Notes: a model not told the origin generated them from the letters alone. 64,000 nucleotides of DNA from Marinobacter sp. F4218 (GCF_019443085.1 NZ_JAHZIL010000003.1:1798001-1862000), one strand, 5' to 3'; positions 54,407 to 63,565 are shown, numbered from the stretch's first letter. A program made the numbers and translations.

Positions 54407-54637
54407 TCAGTCGTCGCCGACGCGGGAAAAGCGGGGCACCTGTTCTCCGGCCAGTTCCACGGTTTCCCGAAACATGGACAGAGGCCGGACCCAGAGGCTG
54501 TGGTCGCCATACAGGCATCGGTACACCACCATCCACTCCTCAGTCTCACTGTGGCGGGCCAGATCGATGACCTGGTAATCCTTGCCCTTGTAGTGGCGGT
54601 AACGGCCCGGTCGAATCGGGTGTTTGTTTTCGGTCAT
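54407..54637 (-). CDS. DUF1653 family protein
   Basis: A 76-residue protein with the DUF1653 pattern 'IRPGRYRHYKGKDYQVIDLA', 'HSETEEWMVVYRCLYGD' and 'LWVRPLSMFRETVE'. It is a small beta-barrel-like domain of unknown function. I place the start at ATG 54637; a longer frame to 54769 has no family similarity and runs into the leader of the divergent gene. Confidence 0.88.
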   Translation of the reverse strand: MTENKHPIRPGRYRHYKGKDYQVIDLARHSETEEWMVVYRCLYGDHSLWVRPLSMFRETVELAGEQVPRFSRVGDD

Positions 54638-54798
54638 GTACGGTCTCTTTGCGAGCAAGTCAGTGTCTACCCATGTATAGGGGACGTCCCGGCTTGAACA
54701 GTTTACACTTGGGCATTGTATTGCCAGGTGCCCGGAATCTCTATTCAGGGACCCCGAAGTGTAGTTCAAGTTGCCTGGCCCGGAAACCGGAACCCGCT

Positions 54799-56598
54799 AT
54801 GAGCCACCCTGCGATCAAAGCGGTCTTGTCGTACCTGTTGCTGGTCCTGTTGTCAGGTGCGGGGCAGGTATCCGCTGCCACTTCAGACTATCTCTGGCTG
54901 GAGGACCGGGATGACCAGCTGAGCGCCAGGGAGGTCATGGCCCTGGAACCCGATCAGTGGCGGGCTTTCGACCCCAACCAGGTGCTCAATCTCGGCTTCA
55001 GCGACGGTGCCTTCTGGCTCAAGGTGACTGTACCGCCCCAACCGAAGAACCGGGTGCTGGAAATCCGCTATCCGTTGCTGGACGTGGTCGACATCTTCTG
55101 GGTTCGGGACGGCGACATCATCCGGCGCTATGAGAGCGGGGATTCACGGCCGTTTTCAAGCCGCCCCCTGTACCATCGCAATTTCGTGTTCCTGGTGCCG
55201 TCGAATACCGACACGGTCACCGCCTTTGTCCGGGTGAAAACCCAGGGGGCGGTCCAGATCCCGATTGAGGTGGTGCCCTCGGCCGACTTCCTGGCCGGCG
55301 AGCAGCTGACCTACGGCTGGCAGGCGATGTTCCTTGGCATCATTGTGGCCCTGGCGCTGTATAACCTCTTTCTGTTCCTCATCGTTCGTCAGACCACCTA
55401 TCTCTGGTATGTCCTGACCGTGGTGTCGTCCGGGCTGGTCCACCTGAACTTTCACGGTTTGTTGTTCCAGTGGTGGTGGCCGGACCTGCCCATTCTGAAC
55501 CGGTACTTCACGGTTCCCATCATTGGACTGGCCATGATGGCCGCAATCATGTTCAGCATCCAGTTCCTGGCGGTAGCCCGGTACAGTCGATTTTGCTACC
55601 ACTTCCTGATGGCGCTGATGATCGGATCGGGGCTCAGCGTGGTCTATGGCTTGTTCGGCCCCTACCAGTCCGGCATTGCCCTGGTGGCCGTGCTGGCGGC
55701 GATCGCCACGCCGGCGGCCTGGGTGATTGGTATCTACATCTGGTGTCGGGGTCAGAAACTGGCGGGCTTCTACGTGCTGGCCTGGACGCCCTTGCTGCTG
55801 GGGCACCTGATTCTCGCGGTCAGCAAACTTGGCTATCTGCCGCGGACCTTCCTGACCGAGTTCGGGCCCCAGATCGGTGTCGCCCTGGAGGTGATTCTGC
55901 TGTCGTTTGCCCTCGCCCATCGCATCAACCTGGAACGCCGGCGCCGGCTGAAAGCCCAGGAGCAGGCCCTGGCGATTCAGCGCCAGGCCAACCAGACGCT
56001 GGAAGAGCGGGTTTGCGAACGTACGGAGGAACTGGAGCGGGCCAACCAAAGGCTCAGGTCCATCAGTTTCACTGATGGCCTGACCCAGATCCCGAACCGG
56101 AGACAGTTCGATGAACGGATTCGCGACGAATGGTCCCGGGCGGGCCGCCACGGGCAGCCCCTCAGCCTGCTGTTGCTGGACATCGACTATTTCAAGTCGG
56201 TCAATGATCGTTATGGCCACCTGGTGGGTGACGACTGTCTGATCACAGTGGCCGCTATCTGCGCCCATGAGATCCAGCGTTCCGGGGACTTGTTGGCCCG
56301 TTTCGGTGGCGAGGAATTCGCGGTGTTGCTGCCGACTACTCCGGAAGACGGGGCGCTGCAGGTGGCCGAGCGGCTGAGGCAGGCCATTGAGAATGCGACG
56401 GTGTATCCGGGCGCCCAGGAAGCTGCGGTGAACCTCAGCGTCAGCGTGGGGGTGGCCACCGTGATTCCCCCGCCGGAGGAAACATACGACGAACTGATCC
56501 GGCGAGCGGACGAAGCCCTGTACGAGGCCAAGGGGGCAGGCCGCAACCGGGTGATGGCCTTCCGCGGAGCGCACACGGCGTCCGCGGATGCGCCCTAG
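54799..56598 (+). CDS. 7TM-DISM sensor diguanylate cyclase
   Basis: A 599-residue membrane receptor. After a signal peptide (to about residue 27) comes a periplasmic 7TMR-DISMED2 ligand-binding domain (about 30-170), seven transmembrane helices (about 180-385), a short coiled coil (about 390-430) and a GGDEF domain (about 435-590). The active site is intact (GGEEF) with an I-site RSGD five residues ahead, so it should synthesise cyclic di-GMP with feedback inhibition. Ligand unknown, carbohydrate-like in related domains. I use ATG 54799, giving a clean signal peptide; ribosome site is weak. Confidence 0.92.
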   Translation: MSHPAIKAVLSYLLLVLLSGAGQVSAATSDYLWLEDRDDQLSAREVMALEPDQWRAFDPNQVLNLGFSDGAFWLKVTVPPQPKNRVLEIRYPLLDVVDIFWVRDGDIIRRYESGDSRPFSSRPLYHRNFVFLVPSNTDTVTAFVRVKTQGAVQIPIEVVPSADFLAGEQLTYGWQAMFLGIIVALALYNLFLFLIVRQTTYLWYVLTVVSSGLVHLNFHGLLFQWWWPDLPILNRYFTVPIIGLAMMAAIMFSIQFLAVARYSRFCYHFLMALMIGSGLSVVYGLFGPYQSGIALVAVLAAIATPAAWVIGIYIWCRGQKLAGFYVLAWTPLLLGHLILAVSKLGYLPRTFLTEFGPQIGVALEVILLSFALAHRINLERRRRLKAQEQALAIQRQANQTLEERVCERTEELERANQRLRSISFTDGLTQIPNRRQFDERIRDEWSRAGRHGQPLSLLLLDIDYFKSVNDRYGHLVGDDCLITVAAICAHEIQRSGDLLARFGGEEFAVLLPTTPEDGALQVAERLRQAIENATVYPGAQEAAVNLSVSVGVATVIPPPEETYDELIRRADEALYEAKGAGRNRVMAFRGAHTASADAP

Positions 56599-56604
56599 TG
56601 TGCG

Positions 56605-56991
56605 TCAGTTCTTCAGTTTGTAGCGGCCCGGCCCGAGGAATATCAGGCCCACGGCGGTAAACAGGAAGAAACCCTGGAGCTCAAGCGCCCAGCCACCGTT
56701 TCCACCCAGTGACAGCAGTTGGTGGCTGTGTACCAGGGCAATGGCGACCAGCATGTTGAAGACGATCAACAGGGCCCCGATTCGGGTGTGGTAGCCCAAC
56801 AGCACCATCAGCGGGGCGATCAGTTCACCAATGAAAACGCCGTAGGCGAAGAAGGCGGGCAGGCCATGGCTGGCCAGTTCACTCTCGATGAAACCGACGC
56901 CGTTGAGCAGTTTGGCAATGCCGTGAAACAGCATCAGGCCGCCCAGCGTCAGGCGAATAATCAGTTTCCCCAGATCGGCATTTTCTAGCAA
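56605..56991 (-). CDS. DoxX family membrane protein
   Basis: A 128-residue protein with four hydrophobic helices and DoxX signatures ('IRLTLGGLMLFHGIAKLLNG', 'GELIAPLMVLLGYHTRIGALLI'). Family members are quinone-linked or redox-associated membrane proteins with varied roles. It is convergent with the diguanylate cyclase, six bases apart, and is followed in order by the globin gene on the same strand with a gap of about 60 bp. Confidence 0.88.
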   Translation of the reverse strand: MLENADLGKLIIRLTLGGLMLFHGIAKLLNGVGFIESELASHGLPAFFAYGVFIGELIAPLMVLLGYHTRIGALLIVFNMLVAIALVHSHQLLSLGGNGGWALELQGFFLFTAVGLIFLGPGRYKLKN

Positions 56992-57054
56992 GGCAGGGTT
57001 CTCCCAATATCAGTGAATGATCAGCTGGCAAGCATACCCGGTTGGGGCCGACCC

Positions 57055-57504
57055 TCAAAGGTTGCGGACATCCGGGTACAGGGGAATGAGCCGTTTCAGC
57101 AGCCGGTTCTGGGCGCCGGTGCCGACGCCGTTTTCCTCCATGGCCAGGATCAGGTTTTCCGTCAGGGCGTTAAACTGGGTATCGGTAATCGCCATGTCGG
57201 CGTGCACCTCGCGCATCCCGCGACCGCTGTAGGTGCAGGGACCTCCACTGAGCTGGCACAGCTGGTCCGTCAGGTTGCGATGGAAGCTGGCCACGTCCAA
57301 CCCCTTGAACTGCTGATTGATGCGCTCGTCGTCGACGATCAGAAACAGCAGATCCTCGACAATCTGAGCGATCCCGGCGCGTTTACCCAACTTCTGGTAC
57401 AGCGATGCCTCGGGCGTTTCTGGAGCCGACTGGCAGCCCGCCAGGGTCAGGCCGGCGGTAACGACGAGACCAAGGATGGCCGCTTTGGAAATCAGGCGGG
57501 TCAT
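57055..57504 (-). CDS. Group 1 truncated haemoglobin, lipoprotein form
   Basis: A 149-residue protein with a lipoprotein signal (lipobox LAGC, C24) and a truncated-haemoglobin domain (about 34-145). The proximal haem histidine is H101 in 'GRGMREVHADM', with the group 1 pattern 'SLYQKLGKRAGIAQIVEDLL' and 'GGPCTYSGRGM'. Truncated globins bind O2, NO or CO; anchoring to a periplasm-facing membrane is unusual. It begins one base after the DUF3034 stop (TGACATG), so it is the last gene of the operon. Confidence 0.88.
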   Translation of the reverse strand: MTRLISKAAILGLVVTAGLTLAGCQSAPETPEASLYQKLGKRAGIAQIVEDLLFLIVDDERINQQFKGLDVASFHRNLTDQLCQLSGGPCTYSGRGMREVHADMAITDTQFNALTENLILAMEENGVGTGAQNRLLKRLIPLYPDVRNL

Positions 57505-57505
57505 G

Positions 57506-58381
57506 TCAGAAACTCCCCTGCAGTGACAGGTACAGGCCCTGTTGATCTTCCAGTGTTGCCACGTCGCCGAGGCTGACCACGGCTGCGGTCACCGCCAGGC
57601 GACGGTCCGGAACCCAGGCGACAAACAGGTCCCACCAGTCATCTTCCCCGGCAAACCCAAGGTTGTCCGGCTTCTGCCGGTATTCGGCCCCAACCAGCCA
57701 GCGCCGGTTGAGGAACAGGCCAGCGCTGGCTTCCGCCATCACTTCGTAGCTGTTGTTGCGGTCGCCACCAAAGCCCAGCAGTCCGCCCTGATTGGCCCGG
57801 GTCGCCCGCGCGGTGGCATTCACCAGGAGGTTGCGGTCAAACAGCGCGGCAAAGAACACCTTGCTGCCACTGAAATAGACATCGGTGCCGCTGTCATCCC
57901 TGGCACCGATGGCTGCGGGCACCGTGAAGTCCCGTTGCCGCTTGTACTGGATTCCGGCTGACCACTGTCCCCAGGGACTGTAGAGAACATCCCCGGCAAG
58001 CCGGATCTTGGCGCCGAAAATGTCCTGGTTCAGTTCGTCCTGTTCCAGGCCAAAACCGTTGCTGAGGGTGAACACCAGCGCGTCCAGATCCAGACTTTGC
58101 CGGGCCACGGTCAGTTCCACCCGATTATTCCAGTTAATGCCGGCGCCGATGACGGCAAGCGTATAGTCGTCCGTTTCCGCGCGGCTCAGGGCCAGTGTTC
58201 CGCCCCACTCTTCGTCGCTGGCGTAGCTGCCGAGCAGAGCCCAAGGCACAAGCCCGCCGCCGGCGCTGCCTTCAATGGTGGTTACGCCACCCGTTGCCCA
58301 GATCCGGCTGCCGATGTCAGCGAACGCACTCTGGGCGGTCAGCAACAGCAGTGCCGCCAGCAGCACCGGGACGTCTTTCAT
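57506..58381 (-). CDS. DUF3034 outer-membrane-like beta-barrel protein
   Basis: A 291-residue protein with a signal peptide (cleaved near 'SAFA-DIG') and alternating amphipathic beta-strands ending in phenylalanine ('YLSLQGSF'), as in outer-membrane barrels. It matches the DUF3034 pattern as I recall it ('RIWATGGVTTIEGSAGGGLVPW', 'LGSY', 'WWDLFVAWVPDRRLAVTAA'). Function unknown, perhaps a channel. The ATG overlaps the EAL gene stop (ATGA), so the start is well fixed; the frame extends to 58510 without support. Confidence 0.82.
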   Translation of the reverse strand: MKDVPVLLAALLLLTAQSAFADIGSRIWATGGVTTIEGSAGGGLVPWALLGSYASDEEWGGTLALSRAETDDYTLAVIGAGINWNNRVELTVARQSLDLDALVFTLSNGFGLEQDELNQDIFGAKIRLAGDVLYSPWGQWSAGIQYKRQRDFTVPAAIGARDDSGTDVYFSGSKVFFAALFDRNLLVNATARATRANQGGLLGFGGDRNNSYEVMAEASAGLFLNRRWLVGAEYRQKPDNLGFAGEDDWWDLFVAWVPDRRLAVTAAVVSLGDVATLEDQQGLYLSLQGSF

Positions 58382-60732
58382 TGAGAATACTCCGTGGTGC
58401 GTTGGGTCAGTTCCTGATGCCGCGCAGCCAGAGCCTTCGCGGTTTCTGCCAGTTCGGCGCCGGCCACGGGACGGCTCAGGTAGAACCCCTGGGCCAGGTC
58501 GCAGCCCCATTGCTGCAGTAACTGCCAGGCTTGCAGGGATTCGATGCCTTCCGCCACCACTTTCAGGCCCAGACCGTGGGCCATGTCGATCGTGGACTTC
58601 ACGATCAGTTGGTCCTGGGGCTCGGTGTCCAGTTTCAGGACGAACGACTTGTCGATCTTCAATTCCTGAACCGGTAGCTTGCGGAGCTGGGACAGGGAGG
58701 AATACCCGGTTCCAAAATCATCCACCGACAGCGTCACTCCCAGCGCCTTGAGCCGGTCCAGAGTCGCCAGTGCTTCGGCGGGATCCTCCATCAGGGCACT
58801 TTCGGTGACTTCCAGGGTGATGCGTTTGAGGTCGGGGTGCCAGTCGGCGAAATTTTCGGCCACGTGGTCGGTCAGGGCGGGCCAGGTCAGGTCCTTCGCT
58901 GAAAGGTTGATGGCGACACCGGCTTCGATGCCCTGCTCCATCCAGGCCCTGGTATCGGCGGCAACGCGTTCCAGGATATGGGCTGTGAGATCATGGATCT
59001 GTCCCGACTGCTCGGCCAGGAAAATGAACTCCTCGGGGGAAACGAAGCCGAGTTCCGGGTGAATCCAGCGAACGAGGGCCTCCACCTGCACCAACCGCCC
59101 GGATCGGGTATCCAGCTTCGGTTGATAGTTCATGTGCAGGCCGTTGGTCGTGATTGCCGTATGCAGATCTGAAATGATCTGAAGTTCGCGCAGGTGACTT
59201 TCATCCTGGCCTGGCTGGTAGCGGGTGACCGGTTCCGGGTGTTCCTGGGCCTGCTCGAAGATCAGGTTCAGCCGGCGGCGCAGTTCGTTGGTGTTGCCCG
59301 CGTCCGCAGGCAGCTCCATGGTGACCATGACGGCGTGGATGGAGAATGGCGTAGTGTTGATCTGGAGCGGCGACTCGATAACGCCATGGAGTCGGCGGGT
59401 CAGCGAGTCAACGTGCTCGGGGCTCCGGGGTGGCACCAGGGCAAGGAACTCGCCGCCGCCGGTTCGGGCAATAATGCGTGCATCGGGCAGTTCCGTCTGC
59501 AAGCGCTCGGCAATGCCGGTCAGTACCTTGTCTCCGAACTCCAGGCCCAGGGTGTCATTGACGTCGGACAGGTCATCCAGCCGAACCCCGATCAGGGTAC
59601 AGGCGCCCTGCTCGTCGAACAGTTCCCGGACCGACTGCATCAGCGCGTTCCGGTTCCCCAGGCCGGTGACATCATCATGGGTTGCCGCGTAGCGGATCTG
59701 GGCTTCTCGCTCGCGCAGACCCACGAGCATATCGCCAAGGGCGTTCCTGAGCCGTTTCAGCTCGCCCCCGGTCCGGAATTCGGGAGGAGTCGGGTTCTCG
59801 CCATCACCCACGGCCCGGGCGTAGTCGGCAAGCTGCAGCAAGGGTTTGCCCAGGTAGCGGGCAATGATCAGGGCCAGCAGGATGGCGAAGACAAGGATAG
59901 CGCTGACCAGCAGGGCGATTTCCTTCGCCCGGGCGTAGTAGTTTTGCAGGCTGGCTTCGCGACTGATCATCAGGACGATCTCGATCTCCGACGCGGAAGT
60001 GCCACCGAGGTTGATCGTACGACTGAAATATCGGGCGGGATCCAGAAGGCTTCTGGCCTGGGGTGCCGGGGTCAGTTCCTGTTCCATGGGCATCTCGCGG
60101 CTACCCGTCGCCGCCAGCACCTGGAAGGCCTCGTCGGCATTTGTCCGAGCCCTGAAAATGACCTCGGTTCCGCTCAGACGGGCAATCAGGTCAGCCAGCG
60201 GCTGGTCAAGAGCAAAACCGGCAACGAGCGTGGCCCGGAGTCCCGGGCCTTCGACCGGAACGTTGAGAACTTCATAGCCCTGGCCGCCGATGTGAATGAA
60301 GGTTCGGGCACTGCCGGGGGGCGACCCCGGCTGGTTCAGAGGGCTCCAGACGTCCGGAACCTGGTGGTTCAGGGTGGAAGCCAGAAGGTCGCCTGCGCTG
60401 CTGACCAGCAGTGCGAAATCCGCCCGGGCCCGCCGGCTGTGGTTCTCCAGAGCGCTGTCGATGGTCGCCGGATCGCCGCTGGCCACTGCCGAGCGGAAGC
60501 CAAAATCCTGCACGACCACCGACAGCCGGGACAGGTTCAGATCTGTTCGCCGTTCCAGAATCTCCCGGGCCATCCGTTCACCGATCGTGAGCTGTTCCCC
60601 GGCGCGACTTTTTTCGTCCTCAAACAGATACACCATCAACAGTGCACCAATCACGAGACTGACGAGCACTACCAGGGCAATCATCGCGGCAATCAGCCGA
60701 CCCCGGAACCCCATGCGCTCAGCAAGTCTCAT
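58378..60732 (-). CDS. Membrane GGDEF-EAL protein, probable c-di-GMP phosphodiesterase
   Basis: A 784-residue sensor with an N-terminal transmembrane helix, a periplasmic Cache-like domain (about 40-270), a second helix (about 280-300), a HAMP domain, a GGDEF domain and an EAL domain. The GGDEF site is GGGEF (425-429) with a glycine where the metal-binding acid should be, so cyclase activity is probably lost. The EAL site looks complete: E551 in 'EALVRW', then 'DDFGTGYSSL' and 'LKIDKSFV'. Start and stop both overlap neighbours (TGATG upstream, ATGA downstream), placing it firmly in the cupredoxin-DUF3034-globin operon. Confidence 0.9.
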   Translation of the reverse strand: MRLAERMGFRGRLIAAMIALVVLVSLVIGALLMVYLFEDEKSRAGEQLTIGERMAREILERRTDLNLSRLSVVVQDFGFRSAVASGDPATIDSALENHSRRARADFALLVSSAGDLLASTLNHQVPDVWSPLNQPGSPPGSARTFIHIGGQGYEVLNVPVEGPGLRATLVAGFALDQPLADLIARLSGTEVIFRARTNADEAFQVLAATGSREMPMEQELTPAPQARSLLDPARYFSRTINLGGTSASEIEIVLMISREASLQNYYARAKEIALLVSAILVFAILLALIIARYLGKPLLQLADYARAVGDGENPTPPEFRTGGELKRLRNALGDMLVGLREREAQIRYAATHDDVTGLGNRNALMQSVRELFDEQGACTLIGVRLDDLSDVNDTLGLEFGDKVLTGIAERLQTELPDARIIARTGGGEFLALVPPRSPEHVDSLTRRLHGVIESPLQINTTPFSIHAVMVTMELPADAGNTNELRRRLNLIFEQAQEHPEPVTRYQPGQDESHLRELQIISDLHTAITTNGLHMNYQPKLDTRSGRLVQVEALVRWIHPELGFVSPEEFIFLAEQSGQIHDLTAHILERVAADTRAWMEQGIEAGVAINLSAKDLTWPALTDHVAENFADWHPDLKRITLEVTESALMEDPAEALATLDRLKALGVTLSVDDFGTGYSSLSQLRKLPVQELKIDKSFVLKLDTEPQDQLIVKSTIDMAHGLGLKVVAEGIESLQAWQLLQQWGCDLAQGFYLSRPVAGAELAETAKALAARHQELTQRTTEYSQ

Positions 60733-61373
60733 CAGAGTTCCCGAAACCGTTGCTGCAGGAGGTTAATGGCGTCATCCGTTTCTGGCTTCGGAGCCAGATT
60801 AATGGTCAGGGTTTGTGCGACAAGGTTGTCCAGTTTCCGCTCCACCGGCCGGGTATTGTCGGGCAGGCGCTGATGCCAGATATTCACCGTGAGCGGGCCG
60901 GTTTCGGCACTCGTTGCCAGTGTGATCCTGCCCTCGGCGTCGGTTCTCCCGATGGCGTTGGTGTCGGTGACGATGATGAAGGCCCGCATCCGATCATGGA
61001 TGTTGCAGCCCAGCTCCACAACGCCCGGCTTGTCGAACAGGATCGGCGCTTCCGGCTTGCCGGCGTAGAGCTCAATGTTGAAGGTCTTCGCGGGTGAAAA
61101 TGAATAGACGTGATGCTGGGTGTTGTCGCGGTTTGGAAACTCGACCAGGGATCCGACCGGAACGATCAACACGGTCGGGTGGAATGCGCGGTCCTTCTGG
61201 TAAATCTCTGCTGTCACCGGCGTGAGCGTATCAATGCGGTCCAGATAGACGACAGCATCGGGAACAGGCTCGTTACTGCCACTGTCTGTCACTGTGACAG
61301 TGAGCTCTGATGCCAGAACTGGTGTGGACCAAGTCAGGAGTACCAGCACAACGACAAGCAGTTTCTTTATCAA
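60732..61373 (-). CDS. Secreted cupredoxin-like protein ('methylamine utilisation' annotation)
   Basis: A 213-residue exported protein (signal peptide cleaved near 'VLA-SEL'). It begins with a short carboxypeptidase-regulatory-like strand pattern and carries a plastocyanin-type copper site: H87 or H88 in 'TQHHVYSFS', then C123-x2-H126-x2-M129 in 'LGCNIHDRM'. Such type 1 sites carry electrons in the periplasm. Homologues are commonly labelled methylamine utilisation protein, but no methylamine genes are nearby. Its TGA overlaps the EAL gene start. Confidence 0.85.
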   Translation of the reverse strand: MIKKLLVVVLVLLTWSTPVLASELTVTVTDSGSNEPVPDAVVYLDRIDTLTPVTAEIYQKDRAFHPTVLIVPVGSLVEFPNRDNTQHHVYSFSPAKTFNIELYAGKPEAPILFDKPGVVELGCNIHDRMRAFIIVTDTNAIGRTDAEGRITLATSAETGPLTVNIWHQRLPDNTRPVERKLDNLVAQTLTINLAPKPETDDAINLLQQRFREL

Positions 61374-61386
61374 ACTTCTGAACCTT

Positions 61387-62076
61387 TCAGGCCAAACCGG
61401 ACCCCAGAGAAAATCGAATGTGGTTCCTTACCAGCAGGTTTTCCCAGTAGTGCCGCATCCAGTCCCAGGCGGCATTGTTGACCTGATCAACAAACGGATC
61501 CAGGTTCAGTTCATAGTAGTCAGGCGTACCCGCAATCTGCAGCACGGTCACGGTAATGGAATCGTCCAGCTCATTGGCAAACGGCTCGCCAATAAGCTGG
61601 TGAGCCAACAGGTTAGCACGGGTAGCTTCCAGATCCACCAATTCACTGGCCCGGATTGAACGGTTGTTCTCATACATTTCTTCCATCAGGCGATGGCAGA
61701 GGTAGGCGCGGATCAGCAAGCCGTCGAGGCCATCGTATTTCACGAGCAGTGCTGAGGGCTGGGTGAAGTATCGGGTGGCAGACTCTACGAAGGGTTCGAA
61801 CAGCTCGGCTTTACCCGCTTCCCGGGCGCAGGCTTCCACGCATTCGATCAGGCGTGGCGCCATTTCAATGTACTCAACGGCAAACTGGAACAGGCAGGTC
61901 GCAGGCTGGTAGCCTTCAATCATTACAGACGCGGGCAGACCGGCGGCTTTCTCACGGAGCTGCTGGAGAAAGGTACCTGAACGGGCTTCCTTGCGCCGTG
62001 CCTGATCGATGATTTCGAGAACTACCTGTGGTGTCATTTCAGGAGAAGCCGATGTCTGAACGAATTGAGGTCGCAA
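61387..62076 (-). CDS. Hypothetical cytosolic helical protein, first gene of the cupredoxin operon
   Basis: A protein of 216-229 residues, mostly helical, without a signal peptide or membrane segment. I do not recognise the family. The C-terminal part is rich in aromatic residues ('AAWDWMRHYWENLLVRNH'). Two starts are possible: TTG 62076 with GGGAGG close before it, or ATG 62037 with no clear ribosome site. It lies 13 bp before the cupredoxin gene and probably shares its transcript. Confidence 0.75.
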   Translation of the reverse strand: MRPQFVQTSASPEMTPQVVLEIIDQARRKEARSGTFLQQLREKAAGLPASVMIEGYQPATCLFQFAVEYIEMAPRLIECVEACAREAGKAELFEPFVESATRYFTQPSALLVKYDGLDGLLIRAYLCHRLMEEMYENNRSIRASELVDLEATRANLLAHQLIGEPFANELDDSITVTVLQIAGTPDYYELNLDPFVDQVNNAAWDWMRHYWENLLVRNHIRFSLGSGLA

Positions 62077-62167
62077 GGCGCCTCCCGTTGTCCGAAACGA
62101 GTAACAGGGCAGGAAAGCAGGGGTTGAAGGACCGCAACAGGCCTGCCATTTCTGACAAGTGTAGTCG

Positions 62168-62218
62168 ACATTTTGCGCCTTGCCGGTTCCCCGACCCGAA
62201 ATTCAGAAGGCGAAATGT
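62168..62218. repeat. Imperfect inverted repeat between the MATE gene and the cupredoxin operon
   Basis: Arms ACATTTTGCGCCTT (62168-62181) and AAGGCGAAATGT (62207-62218) pair over 12 bp with a two-base bulge and a loop of about 25 nt. No T-run follows on either strand, so it may be a Rho-dependent or attenuating structure, or an operator; not a proven terminator. Confidence 0.45.
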
Positions 62219-62236
62219 TACAGCTTGAACAGGGTC

Positions 62237-63565
62237 TCAATGTCCGTTGAACCAGAGCCCATTTCGGGTGTGTGACCAGCACAGCCAGCCCATGCTGAGA
62301 GCCCGTGCCAGCATAAGGCAGATCAGGGAGAACCAGAGGCCGTGATTGCCCCAGGCAGTCGTCAGCCACCACACCGGAAGAAAGACCCCCAGCGCCGAAA
62401 ACAGCATGGTGTTCTGCATGTCTCGGGTGCGGGTGGCGCCGATAAAGATACCGTCCAGCAGGAACCCCCAGACCGCGGCAAATGGCAGTAACCACAGCCA
62501 GGGCAGGTATTGCCAAGCGGTGATGCGTACCGCTTCGATGCCGGTCAGCAGTGCAATCAGGCCACGCCCCCCGACGACGAAGACGATGGTCAGCAAAAGG
62601 GCTCCCCAGAGCGACCAGCGCAGCGCACTTTGGAAAACCACCCGGAACCGTCGCCGGCTGCCCTTGCCGATGGCTTCGCCGACCAAGGCTTCAGCGGCGT
62701 TGGCAAATCCGTCGAGCGCATTGGAGATGATCAGCAGAAAGGTAATCAGCACCGCGTTGGCGGCGAGAATGGTATCGCCCTGTCGGGCGCCCTGAGCGGT
62801 GAAAAAGGCGAGCACCAGCAGCAGCGCCACCGTGCGGACCATGATGTAGCGGTTAACCCGCAGGATTTTCAGGTAGTCCGCCAGCTCCCCGAACAGGGCG
62901 CGGGTGAGTGTCTGACCCTCGGGCATCCGGGACAGCACGATCGCAAAACCAATGGCGGCGGCACCGTACTCGGCAATGACCGTGGCGATGGCTACGCCCC
63001 GGCTGTTCCAGCCCAGTCCGGTGACAAACAGAACGTCGAGGGCGATGTTCAGGCCGTTGGCCACGATCAGCATGATCATCGGGCCGCGCGGAAACTGGGT
63101 GCCGATCAGCCAGCCCACCAGTGTGTACTGGCAGAGAACGGCCGGGGCGCTCCAGATCCGGATGGCGGCGTATTCCGCGGCCAGGCCAGTCACGTCCGGG
63201 CTGGGGTTCATGAGGGTCAGCCCCAGCGAGATCAGAGGCTGGTGCAGCAGGATCAGCAGCAGGCCAATACCGACGGCCAGCAGGACGGAGCGCAGCAGCA
63301 GGGCAATCTGGCCAAAGCTGTCGCGTTTGCCCCAGGCCTGGGCGGCGAGGCCGGTGGTGCCCATGCGCATGAACCCGAACGTCCAGTAGAGGATGCTGAA
63401 CAGATTGGCGCCGACGGCCACCGCACCCAGGTATTCCGGGCTCTCCAGATGGCCAAGGACTGCGGTGTCCACTAGACCAAGCAACGGCACCGTCAGGTTG
63501 GTCAGCATCAATGGCCACGCCAGCGCCCAGAGTCGCCGGTCTGTGGCCGGCAGGGAAGGTTTCAT
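62237..63565 (-). CDS. MATE family efflux transporter, DinF-like
   Basis: A 442-residue integral membrane protein with twelve helices of the MATE fold, of the DinF branch ('NLTVPLLGLVDTAVLGHL', 'FGFMRMGTTGLAAQAWG', 'NALDGFANAAEALVGEAIG'). It exports cationic drugs or toxic metabolites using a Na+ or H+ gradient. I set the start at ATG 63565 to match the family N-terminus ('DRRLWALAWPLMLTNL'); the open frame to 63751 has no family similarity. No LexA box is evident. Confidence 0.9.
   Translation of the reverse strand: MKPSLPATDRRLWALAWPLMLTNLTVPLLGLVDTAVLGHLESPEYLGAVAVGANLFSILYWTFGFMRMGTTGLAAQAWGKRDSFGQIALLLRSVLLAVGIGLLLILLHQPLISLGLTLMNPSPDVTGLAAEYAAIRIWSAPAVLCQYTLVGWLIGTQFPRGPMIMLIVANGLNIALDVLFVTGLGWNSRGVAIATVIAEYGAAAIGFAIVLSRMPEGQTLTRALFGELADYLKILRVNRYIMVRTVALLLVLAFFTAQGARQGDTILAANAVLITFLLIISNALDGFANAAEALVGEAIGKGSRRRFRVVFQSALRWSLWGALLLTIVFVVGGRGLIALLTGIEAVRITAWQYLPWLWLLPFAAVWGFLLDGIFIGATRTRDMQNTMLFSALGVFLPVWWLTTAWGNHGLWFSLICLMLARALSMGWLCWSHTRNGLWFNGH

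Noticed and set aside
60732..61373. A methylamine dehydrogenase (mau) system
   Set aside because: Only the cupredoxin-like protein carries that label by homology; no mauA/mauB-like genes are present.
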